DNA of 10,614 nt from Oscillospiraceae bacterium UBA6409 (GTDB taxonomy: Bacteria > Bacillota > Clostridia > Oscillospirales > Oscillospiraceae): NCBI GenBank assembly GCA_002438575.1, contig DJPP01000147.1, positions 13,045 through 23,658 of the forward strand, read 5' to 3'. The notes under the pieces were generated by a model, which did no database searches, was not told where the DNA came from, and was given only the letters and a program-made list of their open reading frames with translations. The position numbers and the translations under genes were made by a program. This document shows, one piece after another, positions 1-6,804 of this stretch (position 1 is the stretch's first letter; each line of letters starts with the position of its first letter).

Positions 1-445
1 TCAGTATCACCAGCGAGATCATCGCCAGCGCCGCCGACGCCGTCCAGCCATAGCTCTGCCGCGCCAGCGTCTCACCAAACAGCAACCCCTCCAGGCACTT
101 GCCGTCGAGCACCAGCAGATTCGCAACATTCGCGAGCAGCAGCAGGGTAAACAGCAGCTTGCCCACAGGCGCACGCACCAGCAGAAAATAGACCGCCGCA
201 TACACCGCCGTCGTCAGGATCGTACACCAGGCATCGGCATCCTGCCCGCAGATGTCCGCATACGCCACCGCCAGTGCCCGCAGGCACGCCTGTGCCAGCA
301 CCGGCAGCGCCAACAGCACCGCCGTTATAGCCCCGGGCAGACGGCGCTTTTCCCAGAAGGGCCAGATGGCCAGCGCCACCAGCGGCACCGAGCCCAGCAC
401 CGTATAGCACAGGATCGCCGGCAGGCGCTCTACCGGCAGGTTCAT
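1..445 (-). CDS. Multi-pass membrane sensor protein, probable GHKL-type histidine kinase (N-terminal part, runs off the window)
   Basis: The frame is open from an ATG at 445-443 to base 1, giving 148 residues and no stop. It begins MNLPVERLPAILCYTVLGSV. The visible part is almost all hydrophobic, with about five likely membrane segments (roughly residues 11-31, 37-61, 71-88, 93-112 and 131-148) separated by short polar loops. No kinase motif is visible because the C-terminus lies outside the window. The start codon overlaps the stop of the LytTR regulator gene (ATGA), which indicates translational coupling. In Firmicutes a multi-pass membrane protein coupled to a LytTR regulator is normally the partner GHKL histidine kinase (AgrC-like layout), which autophosphorylates and passes phosphate to the regulator. 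The membrane topology and coupling are seen; the kinase identity rests on context. The alternative is an unrelated membrane protein in the same operon. Confidence 0.72.
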   Translation of the reverse strand, partial: MNLPVERLPAILCYTVLGSVPLVALAIWPFWEKRRLPGAITAVLLALPVLAQACLRALAVAYADICGQDADAWCTILTTAVYAAVYFLLVRAPVGKLLFTLLLLANVANLLVLDGKCLEGLLFGETLARQSYGWTASAALAMISLVIL

Positions 446-1185
446 ACCTCCGCCTCCCCCTGAAAGCGCCGAAGGCGGAATCGGTTATAGGCCTCCCGCA
501 CCTCCTTGTACTTCCGGCGCGCGATGTGGATGATATGCCCGTTCCGCAGGACCATGTCCTCCCGTGACATATGCGCCACCGCAAACAGGTTCACGATGAC
601 GCCGCGATTCGGTGCCAAAAAGCCGTCGTAGACCAGCAGTAGATCCTCCATCTCCGCCTGGGAGGTCCGGACCCGCAGGGTGTCGCCGTCCCCGTCGCCC
701 AGCGGCGCCGACAGATGCAGCGTGACCACGTGGTTATAATACTCCGTGTACAGGATGCTCCGCAGGAGCACCTGCCGCCCGCCGGGCAGCGTCACTGTAC
801 GGCGGCGCTCCACGCCCTCCAGGTGCAGCCGCCGCAGCATGGCGGCCACGTCCTCCGGCTTTATTGGTTTACATAAATAATACCTCGCCTCGACCTCATA
901 GCTTTCGGCGGCAAACTCATTGCTGCTGGTACAGAATACCAGCAGCACCTTTGCATCCGACTGACGGATGCGGCGCGCAAGCTCCACACCGTCCATGCCG
1001 ATCAGGAATATATCCAGCAGGATCAGGTCATAGGCCCCGGCTGTCCAGCCGGCCAAAAAGGCCTCGCCGCTGGAAAACGCCGCGATCTCCGCATCGGCCT
1101 GCCCCATGCGGGCCAGCTCTGTTTTCAGCATTTCCGCCAGAGCCGCCAGCTCCGGCCCGTTGTCATCCACCAGCGCGATACGCAT
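442..1185 (-). CDS. LytTR-family two-component response regulator
   Basis: This 247-aa cytoplasmic DNA-binding regulator has a CheY-like receiver (about residues 1-120) followed by a LytTR DNA-binding domain (about 125-240). Receiver hallmarks are visible: the acidic pair D7-D8, the phosphoacceptor D58 in LILLDIF, T86, and K106-P107 in YYLCKPIKP. The C-terminal half shows LytTR-like features, including ILYTEYYNHVVTLHL, the FLAPNRGVIVNL segment and the HIARRKYKEVREAYNRF end. The length is typical of the AgrA/LytR group. The start at 1185 (MRIALVDDN) is preferred over an in-frame ATG 13 codons upstream because a GGGAGGAG ribosome binding site precedes it and the upstream residues are not receiver-like. 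It leads the operon with the membrane sensor and is divergent from the surface-protein operon, which it probably controls; that target is inferred. Confidence 0.95.
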   Translation of the reverse strand: MRIALVDDNGPELAALAEMLKTELARMGQADAEIAAFSSGEAFLAGWTAGAYDLILLDIFLIGMDGVELARRIRQSDAKVLLVFCTSSNEFAAESYEVEARYYLCKPIKPEDVAAMLRRLHLEGVERRRTVTLPGGRQVLLRSILYTEYYNHVVTLHLSAPLGDGDGDTLRVRTSQAEMEDLLLVYDGFLAPNRGVIVNLFAVAHMSREDMVLRNGHIIHIARRKYKEVREAYNRFRLRRFQGEAEV

Positions 1186-1214
1186 GGTCACTCCTCCCCT
1201 CGATCTGTGCCGAT

Positions 1215-1243
1215 AGTATACCAATCATTCCAATAAAAGGCAA
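1215..1243 (-). promoter_or_regulatory. SigA-type promoter of the two-component operon
   Basis: On the minus strand a -35 box TTGCCT (1243-1238) and a -10 box TATACT (1220-1215) are separated by 17 bp. Transcription would begin near 1208, leaving a short leader of about 20 nt before the ATG at 1185, which just fits the GGGAGGAG ribosome binding site. Confidence 0.7.
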
Positions 1244-1272
1244 TTCCCCGCAGGCACTTTTTCCCAGAAAAT

Positions 1273-1377
1273 GTCAAATAAGTCGATTTTTGACCAAATG
1301 AGTTGCCCGTCTTGTCCCGGGCCGCCAGATGGATATAATATACTTACTTTACAGGAAAATTGTCAAAAAATGTCAAA
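1273..1377. repeat. Four GTCAAA half-sites in the divergent control region
   Basis: GTCAAA occurs on the plus strand at 1273-1278, 1362-1367 and 1372-1377, and inverted as TTTGAC at 1289-1294. The first two form an inverted repeat with centres 16 bp apart. The last two are direct repeats exactly 10 bp apart (TGTCAAAAAA then TGTCAAACTT), one helical turn. They flank the plus-strand promoter at 1312-1339. The pattern looks like an operator, but it does not clearly match any LytTR site I know, so the binding protein is unknown. Read on the minus strand the last pair also gives TTGACA boxes, and the one at 1366-1361 lies 18 bp from a TATATT, a possible second, more distant promoter for the two-component genes. 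Confidence 0.45.
1312..1339 (+). promoter_or_regulatory. Probable promoter of the surface-protein operon
   Basis: A -35-like TTGTCC (1312-1317) and a perfect -10 TATAAT (1334-1339) are spaced by 16 bp on the plus strand. Transcription would start near 1346, giving a leader of about 225 nt before the large gene at 1571. That leader contains the small ORF 1413-1574. The imperfect -35 and short spacer are compatible with an activated promoter, and the divergent LytTR regulator is the natural candidate activator. Confidence 0.55.
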
Positions 1378-1412
1378 CTTGATCGGCCCATCAGCGGAAA
1401 GGAGCAGGCAGG

Positions 1413-1574
1413 ATGTACATCCCCGGCAGACAATTCAACAGCGGTTCCGTTGCAGGCGTCAGCGCGCCTGTCCGTCCGCGCGCAGGCGCTCCTCACCGGC
1501 AAGGCGGTGGGCGGGGCGTACTTTTTTGCTCATTTTTACGTAGGGCCATATCCCGGAAAGAGGTGATCGCATGA
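1413..1574 (+). CDS. Putative 53-aa small protein or leader peptide coupled to the large surface gene
   Basis: An ATG at 1413 is preceded by AAGGAG (1399-1404) at an 8-nt spacing. The frame runs 53 codons (starting MYIPGRQFNSGSVAGVSAPV) and stops with TGA at 1572-1574, which overlaps the ATG of the large gene at 1571 as ATGA. The good ribosome binding site and the overlap argue for real translation and coupling. Against it, the peptide is Arg/Gly-rich without a recognisable domain, signal peptide or clear membrane helix, and its last third uses several codons that look rare here (AGG, ATA, TTA). It may be a true small protein, a regulatory leader peptide, or a chance ORF in a GC-rich leader. 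I do not recognise a family. Confidence 0.4.
   Translation: MYIPGRQFNSGSVAGVSAPVRPRAGAPHRQGGGRGVLFCSFLRRAISRKEVIA
1453..1489 (+). promoter_or_regulatory. Mutually exclusive hairpins in the surface-operon leader
   Basis: CGCCTG at 1465-1470 can pair either with CAGGCG at 1453-1458 (loop of 6 nt) or, as GCGCCTG 1464-1470, with CAGGCGC at 1483-1489 (loop of 12 nt). Only one can form at a time. A further small stem, CACCG/CGGTG, follows, and then TTTTTT at 1522-1527, but the T-run is about 12 nt past that stem, so it is not a standard terminator. Attenuation is possible but weakly supported. Confidence 0.22.
1509..1521 (+). repeat. 13-bp direct repeat, copy 1
   Basis: GGGCGGGGCGTAC lies 49 nt upstream of the ATG of the large surface gene. 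An identical copy at 6128-6140 lies 51 nt upstream of the 196-aa gene that carries the same C-terminal module. A 13-bp match could arise by chance in GC-rich DNA; the matching position is what makes it notable. Confidence 0.4.
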
Positions 1575-4500
1575 GACGGAACAGATGGCCGGCGCTGCTG
1601 CTGGCATTGGTGATGACGCTGAGCCTGATGCCTGCGGCAGAGGCCCAGGAGAGCGCCGCCCCGGCGGCCGTAGAAACGCAGAGCGTGGAGAACGTGCAGA
1701 GCACCACAGCGGTGCAGGGCAGCAGTTGGCCCAGCGCCTCTGCAAGCAACACGTATACAGACAGTTCTAAATTCCCCCTGACGCTGAAAAGCGAAACATA
1801 TAAGCTGTCGAACCTGTCTTATACGGCCAACCCGGGTCAAAGTCCCATTACAGTTCCCCGGGGCGTAAGCGCCACGCTCATTATTGATGGTAATGTGACC
1901 CTGTCCGGCGCAAACGCAAACGGTATGCAGGGCGCTACGGCAGGCATCCGCGTAGAAGAAGGCGCTACGCTGACCATCTACAGCGCCCATGATAAGGAAC
2001 TTTCCACCTCCACGGATGCTCCCAAGGACACCCTTACCGTCATCGGCGGCAACGCGGCAAACGGTGCAGACGGCGGGGATGCACTTCTCAAGCATGAAAT
2101 CAGTGGTAGCGCACATATCTATACTTGGTTCAACGGCGCAGGTGGCAACGGCGGAGGTGGTGCTGCGGCAGCCATTGGCGGCAACGGCGGCCTCGGTGGC
2201 AATGGGGCCACCGAGAAGCAGACAACCGGCAAAAATGGCAAACCCATTAAAGTTACAATAACAACAGTCGGAAGCGATTGGGATGAGGACGCCACAAATG
2301 ACAATCCCGGAAAGTCTGGCTTACCCGGCGCTATCGGCACCAACGGCGAAACGCCCGGTACTATCTACATTCTCGGGCGGCTAACCCTAAACGCCACTGG
2401 TGGCAGCGGTGGTAATGGCGGTAACGGCGGCGCTGGATGCGAAGGGATGCGTAGCACGTCTAATGCCGACCACATGATCGGTGGAAACGGTGGCGGTGGC
2501 GGCGGCGGTGGTGGCTGTGCCGCCCCGGCCATCGGTGCAGGCGGCGCAGGCGGCAGCGGCGGCGGCGCAGGCGGCCATTTGAGTTCTGATAAAACCGGCG
2601 ATATCACTGGCTGCGGCGGCGGCGGTGGCGGCGGCGGCTGGCCCAACGGCGGCGGCGGTGGCGGCGGCGCAACCGTTACTTCCGGCAACAAGGACGAAAT
2701 TAATGCCTACAACAATAAAGGCGGCAGTGGTGGCAGCGGCGGCAAGGCCGGCTATCTCGGCAATAGTGGACAAAGCGGCGGCACAATTCGCCCCGCAAAG
2801 GGCACTGCGTCCAAGGGCGGAAATGGCGGTGGCGGCGTGAGTAGCGACTCCGCCAGCGGCGGCCAAGGCGGTACCCGCGTGAGCAAGCCAAGTGAATATC
2901 CCGGCGGTAACGGTGGCGCGGGTGGCGGCTATCTCTCCAAAGCAGAGTGGCATACCTCTGGCAATCTGGTGCTCTCCACCGCCAACAACCTGAACCTGTC
3001 CGGCTTTTCCAGCTACGGCGACGGCCAGGGCCACGGAAGCACCGGCACGCTGACGCCCTCCGTCGTCTACGACCTGATGGACTGCGCGGTGAACCTTACC
3101 GAGACGCCTACCTACACCGGCGCGCAGATCAAGCCAAGCTTTACGGTCACATACAGTGACGGCTCCGACCGTGACGGAAAACGGGTGTCCTCATCGGGAA
3201 CGACCACTGTCCCAAGCAGTAATTACACGACAGCCTACGGCGAAAACATCCACTGCCCCACCGGCACGATCGAGCTGACCGGCACGGCGGATCGCAGCAC
3301 CCACACCAACGGCGCAGTGGTGGGCACCCGGACGCAGGAGTTTACGATCAATAAGGCGAAGATAACGTCTGTCGACATAACGATGGATCCCGTAACAAGC
3401 GACGAAAGTCCTCTGCCGTTTAATGATTACCTCGGCGCATCCGATCCTGCCAGAATTATACTGGGCAACTATACCTCCACTGCAAAGTATGATACAGGCA
3501 AGGACATCGGGGAAATTACGCTCGCCACTCCTTCAGGGTATCCCGACCAATGGCAGGGCTTCTTCATCGTCAGCTGGATCGAATCTAATGGCTATAAGAT
3601 AACTACCGAATATGGCTACCCTCGCTATTACACCTTCGAATCCACCCGCGGCGGAAAATTCAGTCCCCAAATCAAGCTGTCCAATATGAATGACTTTGAG
3701 GACTTCACCACCACCATACCGACCATCACCGTGGATAAGTCCCACATCACCGCCGACCTTTCACCCAATCCTCCCCATCCGCGAATGCCCGTAACGGTCA
3801 CGATCCCGGATGATGCGGGTAATGTGACGTACCAGTGGTACATCGGCGACCAGAAAATCACGGGCGCCACCAGCAGCACCTATACGCCTAAAAACAGTGA
3901 CATCGGCAAGAATCTGAACGTCCACATCATTCCCACGGATGCAAACTCCCCCTACAAAATTGTGGACGATGCCGCAACAGGAAATTACGTTAAGGACCAC
4001 TCCTACAACAACTACAACAACGGCTTCTGCACCGTCTGCGGCGAGTACGAAAAGCCCTCGCTTTCCAACGACGGCTATTACGAGATCGACAACGGCGGCA
4101 AGATGTTCTGGTTCGCGGCGCATATAAATGGTGACACTACCCACGCAGAGGATGCCACATCTGATACCAACAAGATCAACGCCCGGCTGACAGCCGACAT
4201 CAGCCTGCGTAACCCCAAGGACAGCGGCAGCACCGAGTGGACACCTATCGGTGAGACCTCCGGTAAGGGCGACAATGCGTTTACCGGCATCTTTGACGGG
4301 CAGGGACACACCATCTCCGACCTGTCCATCACCACTGTCGATGTCCGCACCGGTTTGTTCGGCACCACCAAAGGTGCGACGGTCAAGAACTTCACCATCG
4401 AGGGCCGCATCGCCCTCAGCATCGGGAACGACGGCAGTAGCTCTGGTATCGGCGGTGCCATAGGCACAGCATTAAGCGGAACCACCGTTAGGGATGTGAC

Positions 4501-5497
4501 CTCTCATGTGAACATCAGCAACACGAGTGCATATCCACTGGTCCATGTAGGCGGCGTGGTCGGTGAATTGAACGCCAGTAAGGCCGAAAAGTGTATGTTC
4601 TTTGGGAGCATCGACCTACAAAATGCCGAAGATTGCGTCGGCGGTGTGATCGGCTATATCAACAACAGCGATGTTGGCTATTGTGCCAATCTCGGCACCG
4701 TCAAAACGGCCACAAAAAATGCCTTTGTCGGCGGCGTACTTGGATACCTGAACAACACAAACGGTAAAGTTCACAACTGCTACAACTACGGCGCGGTGCA
4801 GAACGGCGGCGGTAGCTATTGCGGTGCCATCATCGGTTATCTGAAAAGCGGCACGGCTGCCAATATCACCGATAACTACTATCTGGCAGGCTCTGCGTCC
4901 TCGGCTTTCGGATCGGGCAGCATCACCACCACCGCCACGGCTCCGGCCATGAACAAGGACGCCTTCGCCTCCGGCGAGGTGTGCTACCTTGTCAACAGCA
5001 AGACCAGCACCGGCGACAAGGCGCTCTGGAAGCAGAACATCGACAACGGCAAAACACCCTACGACCTGTACCCGGTGTTCAATGCCGATCCTGTCTACTA
5101 CCGCAGCGACCACACGTACAGCAACTATCCCGAGGACATCAGCGTCACCGTCTCCTGGGGCAGCATGGAATTCGTCTGCACCCAGAAGTGGGATCCCGAC
5201 ACCCACAAAACCACCGTGACGTGGTCGCCGAGCGCCGAAGGCAGCAACAAGTTCACCGTGACGAACAACAGCAATGTGACCGTAAAGGTCACAGCGTCCT
5301 TCACGCCGGAGGACACACTGGAAGGCTGCGGACTCAGCGGGGCGGTTTCCGATTTCGCCGACACCTCACTCGGTTGGGAAGCTGGCAAAAGGGGTACTTT
5401 GACCCTCAGCTCCGACTCAGTCCCGTCCTCGCTGACCGCCTCGCCGGAAAAGATCGGCACGCTCACCATTACGGTCAAGGCCCTATATCAGGGCTAA
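1571..5497 (+). CDS. Large secreted Gly-rich surface protein with GLUG-type repeats and a C-terminal module shared with the 196-aa protein
   Basis: This 1308-aa protein starts with a signal peptide (MRRNRWPALLLALVMTLSLM, likely cut near AEA at about residue 26). A short beta-rich part follows (to about 155), then a long glycine-rich region (about 157-456) full of GGNGG and GGGGGG runs broken by short beta-like stretches. Next come beta-sandwich segments, including an Ig-like one near 724-790 (VTYQWYIGDQ), and a two-cysteine knuckle C820-TV-C823 preceded by HSYNNYNNGF. A GLUG-type repeat region (about 905-1110; FDGQGHTISDLSI, then VGGVVGELN, VGGVIGYIN, VGGVLGYLN) suggests a beta-helix, as in clostridial adhesins. 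The last ~120 residues (from D1189) form the W-G-S-M-E-F module. There is no C-terminal membrane anchor or LPXTG signal, so retention must come from a partner, possibly the next gene. The start is supported by GAGGTGAT just upstream. Role inferred: adhesin or matrix/filament component. Confidence 0.9.
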   Translation: MRRNRWPALLLALVMTLSLMPAAEAQESAAPAAVETQSVENVQSTTAVQGSSWPSASASNTYTDSSKFPLTLKSETYKLSNLSYTANPGQSPITVPRGVSATLIIDGNVTLSGANANGMQGATAGIRVEEGATLTIYSAHDKELSTSTDAPKDTLTVIGGNAANGADGGDALLKHEISGSAHIYTWFNGAGGNGGGGAAAAIGGNGGLGGNGATEKQTTGKNGKPIKVTITTVGSDWDEDATNDNPGKSGLPGAIGTNGETPGTIYILGRLTLNATGGSGGNGGNGGAGCEGMRSTSNADHMIGGNGGGGGGGGGCAAPAIGAGGAGGSGGGAGGHLSSDKTGDITGCGGGGGGGGWPNGGGGGGGATVTSGNKDEINAYNNKGGSGGSGGKAGYLGNSGQSGGTIRPAKGTASKGGNGGGGVSSDSASGGQGGTRVSKPSEYPGGNGGAGGGYLSKAEWHTSGNLVLSTANNLNLSGFSSYGDGQGHGSTGTLTPSVVYDLMDCAVNLTETPTYTGAQIKPSFTVTYSDGSDRDGKRVSSSGTTTVPSSNYTTAYGENIHCPTGTIELTGTADRSTHTNGAVVGTRTQEFTINKAKITSVDITMDPVTSDESPLPFNDYLGASDPARIILGNYTSTAKYDTGKDIGEITLATPSGYPDQWQGFFIVSWIESNGYKITTEYGYPRYYTFESTRGGKFSPQIKLSNMNDFEDFTTTIPTITVDKSHITADLSPNPPHPRMPVTVTIPDDAGNVTYQWYIGDQKITGATSSTYTPKNSDIGKNLNVHIIPTDANSPYKIVDDAATGNYVKDHSYNNYNNGFCTVCGEYEKPSLSNDGYYEIDNGGKMFWFAAHINGDTTHAEDATSDTNKINARLTADISLRNPKDSGSTEWTPIGETSGKGDNAFTGIFDGQGHTISDLSITTVDVRTGLFGTTKGATVKNFTIEGRIALSIGNDGSSSGIGGAIGTALSGTTVRDVTSHVNISNTSAYPLVHVGGVVGELNASKAEKCMFFGSIDLQNAEDCVGGVIGYINNSDVGYCANLGTVKTATKNAFVGGVLGYLNNTNGKVHNCYNYGAVQNGGGSYCGAIIGYLKSGTAANITDNYYLAGSASSAFGSGSITTTATAPAMNKDAFASGEVCYLVNSKTSTGDKALWKQNIDNGKTPYDLYPVFNADPVYYRSDHTYSNYPEDISVTVSWGSMEFVCTQKWDPDTHKTTVTWSPSAEGSNKFTVTNNSNVTVKVTASFTPEDTLEGCGLSGAVSDFADTSLGWEAGKRGTLTLSSDSVPSSLTASPEKIGTLTITVKALYQG

Positions 5498-5509
5498 GGA
5501 GGTGAACAC

Positions 5510-6061
5510 ATGGCAAAACAAATGGATACAACAGAACAGCAAAACCAGCAAACCCGCAAAAGCCGCTGGATCATCCTCCTGCTGCTTCTCCTGCTGCTCA
5601 TCGCCATCGGCGTGACGCTGTGGGCGCTGTTCTTCCGGGAGGAGACGGTGCTCACCCCGGACTACGCCCCCCGGCAGGAGGACAAGTACGCCCAGTCTCT
5701 GGGCGACCAGGACGATGAGAAGCTGGACCAGGCACAGGGCGGCGGCGCCGTGAGCCTGACGTACAACACGCAGGTCACCGTAGACCTGGCCGGGAACAAG
5801 GCGTCCATCTACTTCGCCAACCCCACCAAGTCCAACCAGGACATCGTATTGCAGCTGACGGTGCAGGATGTGATCCTGGCCCAGTCCGGCAAGCTGTCCC
5901 CCGGTAAGCAGCTGGACACGCTGGAGCTTCTGGACGGCGCAGCGGACCGCCTGCAGCCCGGCGGCTATGAGGGCCGGTTCGTGGTGCTGTTCTACCAGCC
6001 GGATACCGGCGAAAGGACCATCGTCAACACGGAGATACCCGTGGATGTGACGGTGCAGTGA
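5510..6061 (+). CDS. Single-pass membrane-anchored extracellular protein (paralogue A)
   Basis: This 183-aa protein has a polar, Gln-rich N-terminal tail, one strong transmembrane helix (residues about 20-42, with eight consecutive leucines) and an acidic linker (about 55-78). An outside beta domain follows, with the pattern N104-P105, then S126-G127-K-L-S-P-G132, then a GGYEGRF segment and PDTGERTIVNTEIPVDVTV. The same pattern occurs in paralogue B two genes downstream. I recognise it as a recurring domain of uncharacterised Firmicutes surface proteins (NP...SGL.PG...L..G.Y), without a function I can name. It lies 12 nt after the large gene, and a near-perfect AAGGAGGTGA site overlaps that gene's stop, so the two are probably co-translated at good efficiency. 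Inferred role: membrane partner or tether for the unanchored large protein. Confidence 0.88.
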   Translation: MAKQMDTTEQQNQQTRKSRWIILLLLLLLLIAIGVTLWALFFREETVLTPDYAPRQEDKYAQSLGDQDDEKLDQAQGGGAVSLTYNTQVTVDLAGNKASIYFANPTKSNQDIVLQLTVQDVILAQSGKLSPGKQLDTLELLDGAADRLQPGGYEGRFVVLFYQPDTGERTIVNTEIPVDVTVQ

Positions 6062-6065
6062 TCCG

Positions 6066-6092
6066 TTTGAGAACGCTCCGGCGTTTTTCAAA
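6066..6092 (+). terminator. Hairpin with U-rich arm after paralogue A, possible weak terminator
   Basis: AACGC (6072-6076) and GCGTT (6081-6085) enclose a TCCG loop. The stem extends outward through G-U and A-U pairs and one bulge to TTTG/CAAA, with five Ts at 6084-6088. It may partly terminate or end-protect the upstream message; downstream genes still lack another clear promoter. Confidence 0.35.
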
Positions 6093-6116
6093 ACATACCC
6101 CCCACCCTTTTGCGCT

Positions 6117-6161
6117 CCCGCCCCTCGGGGCGGGGCGTACAGGGGCCCGGAACGATCCGGG
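6117..6161 (+). promoter_or_regulatory. Two hairpins in the leader of the 196-aa gene
   Basis: CCCGCCC (6117-6123) and GGGCGGG (6128-6134) form a perfect stem with a CTCG loop. CCCGG (6146-6150) and CCGGG (6157-6161) form a second with loop AACGAT. Neither has a T-run, so they are not terminators. They sit 5' of the AAAGGAG site (6177-6183) and could shield the message from 5' decay. No clear promoter was seen in the 130-nt gap. Confidence 0.45.
6128..6140 (+). repeat. 13-bp direct repeat, copy 2
   Basis: GGGCGGGGCGTAC is identical to 1509-1521. Here its first seven bases form the 3' arm of the hairpin at 6117-6134, whereas copy 1 has no equivalent strong partner nearby. Confidence 0.4.
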
Positions 6162-6191
6162 ACACATGAAAACAGAAAAGGAGAAAGAACT

Positions 6192-6782
6192 ATGAACATG
6201 AAGAAGCTCGGCGCCGCCGTGCTGGCGCTGGCCATGGCCATGAGCCTCTGCGCCACCGCGTTTGCGACGGAACCCACTTCCGAAACTATTACTTCTACTG
6301 AAGCCGACCAAAATACACAGACCATCGATGTAATCGGCGTATATTCGGGTGACCCCTCCACAACATACAGCGTTGACGTTGAATGGGGTGCTATGAAGTT
6401 CACCTATAACGCCAACGGCAAAACGCAGTGGAATCCCCAAACTCACGAATATGCCCTCACAGACGGTGGTGAAGCTGCCAAGTGGTCATATGAAGGCAAC
6501 ACCGTTACGGTAACAAATCACTCCAACAAGGATGTCAATATTGCCTTCTCGTTTGCAAAAGATGAAAGCGTCAAGGGTAAGTACACCACCGAATTTACGT
6601 ACGACAAAGAAGGTGTCTCCGGTGATAGTATAAAGCTGGACGCCGGTGTTGAGCACGAGCACGACAAGGCCGACAAAGTCAATGCCACACTTACCATCGC
6701 CGACGGCTATTTGGATGCCAGCAACAAGGGCACTGCTCTGCTGAAGTTGGGCACCATCACCGTGACCGTAACAGCCGCGTAA
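6192..6782 (+). CDS. Small secreted protein made of the W-G-x-M module, candidate major surface subunit
   Basis: This 196-aa protein has a clear signal peptide (MNMKKLGAAVLALAMAMSLC..., cleavage probably after AFA at residue 25). The mature part is essentially the module seen at the end of the 1308-aa protein: W65-G-A-M-K-F70, W80-N-P-Q-T-H85, TVTNHSN, an alternating beta region, and LGTITVTVTA at the end. There is no transmembrane anchor and no sorting signal. A short His/acid loop (EHEHDK) is present and could bind metal. The ribosome binding site AAAGGAG (6177-6183) is 8 nt from the ATG. The gene is visibly less GC-rich than its neighbours (29 of 60 G/C at 6361-6420, against 40 of 60 at 7081-7140 in the next gene) and lies between strong hairpins, which suggests high expression. 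I do not recognise a named family. Inferred role: structural subunit held by paralogue B or polymerised on the surface. Confidence 0.9.
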   Translation: MNMKKLGAAVLALAMAMSLCATAFATEPTSETITSTEADQNTQTIDVIGVYSGDPSTTYSVDVEWGAMKFTYNANGKTQWNPQTHEYALTDGGEAAKWSYEGNTVTVTNHSNKDVNIAFSFAKDESVKGKYTTEFTYDKEGVSGDSIKLDAGVEHEHDKADKVNATLTIADGYLDASNKGTALLKLGTITVTVTAA

Positions 6783-6804
6783 CTGACCCCGCTACCTCTC
6801 TCTC

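Noticed and set aside
72..584. 170-codon minus-strand ORF across the sensor/regulator junction
   Set aside because: Shadow frame; the correct frame from 445 gives a multi-pass membrane protein coupled to the regulator.
2365..2691. Proline-rich minus-strand ORF opposite the Gly-rich region, and the long Ala-rich minus ORF at 2387-3034
   Set aside because: Antisense of GGN glycine codons necessarily reads as proline or alanine runs; no ribosome binding site or domain, and the plus-strand protein is clearly real.
2400..2900. GGC/GGT-rich stretch as a tandem DNA repeat or CRISPR-like array
   Set aside because: No fixed repeat unit or spacing; the pattern follows from glycine codons with mixed third bases in an open reading frame.
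4616..5206. 196-codon minus-strand ORF opposite the GLUG region
   Set aside because: Val/Ala/Gly-rich shadow of the plus-strand repeats, without a ribosome binding site or recognisable domain.
5483..6403. 306-codon minus-strand ORF across paralogue A and the 196-aa gene
   Set aside because: It is opposite two genes with signal or membrane segments and good ribosome binding sites; its sequence shows no family features.
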